Assembly: GCA_003599175.1 (NCBI GenBank)
Contig: QZIY01000023.1
Coordinates: 1 to 48,065 of the forward strand
Direction: 5' to 3'
DNA length: 48,065 bases
From: Candidatus Parcubacteria bacterium
GTDB lineage: Bacteria > Patescibacteriota > Minisyncoccia > Phycocordibacterales > UBA2100
The notes under the pieces: generated by a model
The model's input: the letters and a program-made list of their open reading frames with translations, nothing else
Told to the model about the DNA's origin: nothing
Databases searched by the model: none
Program-made: the position numbers and the translations under genes
Shown: piece by piece, positions 48,065 through 48,065 of the stretch
Position numbering within the stretch: position 1 is the stretch's first letter
Layout: every line of letters starts with the position of its first letter

Positions 48065-48065
48065 A

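Overview
The window looks like a chromosomal segment of a Patescibacteria (CPR, Parcubacteria-like) genome. That is an inference from gene content, not from a marker gene. It carries ftsA-ftsZ, a type IV pilin with an FTLIELL signature, a membrane-anchored cupredoxin, a surface protein with peptidoglycan-binding repeats, many short membrane-anchored hypothetical proteins, a diversity-generating retroelement (DGR), and tRNA genes that do not encode CCA. Genes are packed on both strands, several overlap, and the genetic code reads as standard. A regional signature is that about 20 genes have a -10-like hexamer (TATACT, TATAAT, TACCAT and similar) ending only 5-8 nt before the start codon, which predicts leaderless mRNAs. 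A minority, including the DGR target gene, has a clear Shine-Dalgarno (SD) sequence instead.

Layout. 0.2-1.7 kb: small envelope proteins and a ClpP-fold protein lacking the catalytic serine. 1.8-3.7 kb: SOS unit lexA-dinB behind a perfect LexA palindrome. 3.7-12.8 kb: CDF metal transporter, a 961-aa surface protein, a matrixin-like protease, a bactofilin-like membrane protein and a PQQ/sorbosone-dehydrogenase-like protein. 12.9-15.8 kb: small regulators, DUF3175, a frameshifted small gene, a DHFR/RibD-like reductase, HicBA and a VOC protein. 16.0-16.25 kb: divergent tRNA-Glu and tRNA-Ser. 16.4-20.2 kb: a more AT-rich accessory block with an ABC-F ATPase behind a leader peptide and attenuator, then an AAA ATPase coupled to a VanZ-like protein. 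20.3-28.2 kb: prenyltransferase, DUF2975/HTH pair, queuosine-precursor transporter, SRPBCC, VTT-type membrane protein, DUF2267, phosphoribosyltransferase and a P-type ATPase.

28.3-31.0 kb is the DGR: a target gene whose last 106 bp (VR) differ from a downstream template (TR) at 17 positions, all of them adenines in TR; a putative TR RNA ending at a hairpin; an avd accessory gene on the opposite strand; and a DGR-type reverse transcriptase with YADD and LGNLTSQ motifs. Divergent avd and RT overlap at a G9 run, and removing a single G puts both genes in frame with good ATG starts. This is either a phase switch or a homopolymer error.

31.0-38.6 kb: an aldehyde dehydrogenase/TPP-enzyme operon sharing one tiny divergent promoter with a PIF1-like helicase, then a trehalose operon in which OtsA is fused to a membrane sensor-like N-terminus. 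38.9-43.2 kb: pilin, pyrF, pyrE, cupredoxin, DoxX-like protein, a stand-alone AICAR transformylase domain and a zinc ribbon. 43.3-48.0 kb: ACT-domain protein, thioredoxin reductase, ftsZ and ftsA with a hairpin-rich spacer.

The strongest leads are the DGR with its G9 switch point, the ABC-F attenuator, the leaderless-promoter signature (including two start codons 21 bp apart sharing one -10 region), and the sensor-OtsA fusion.
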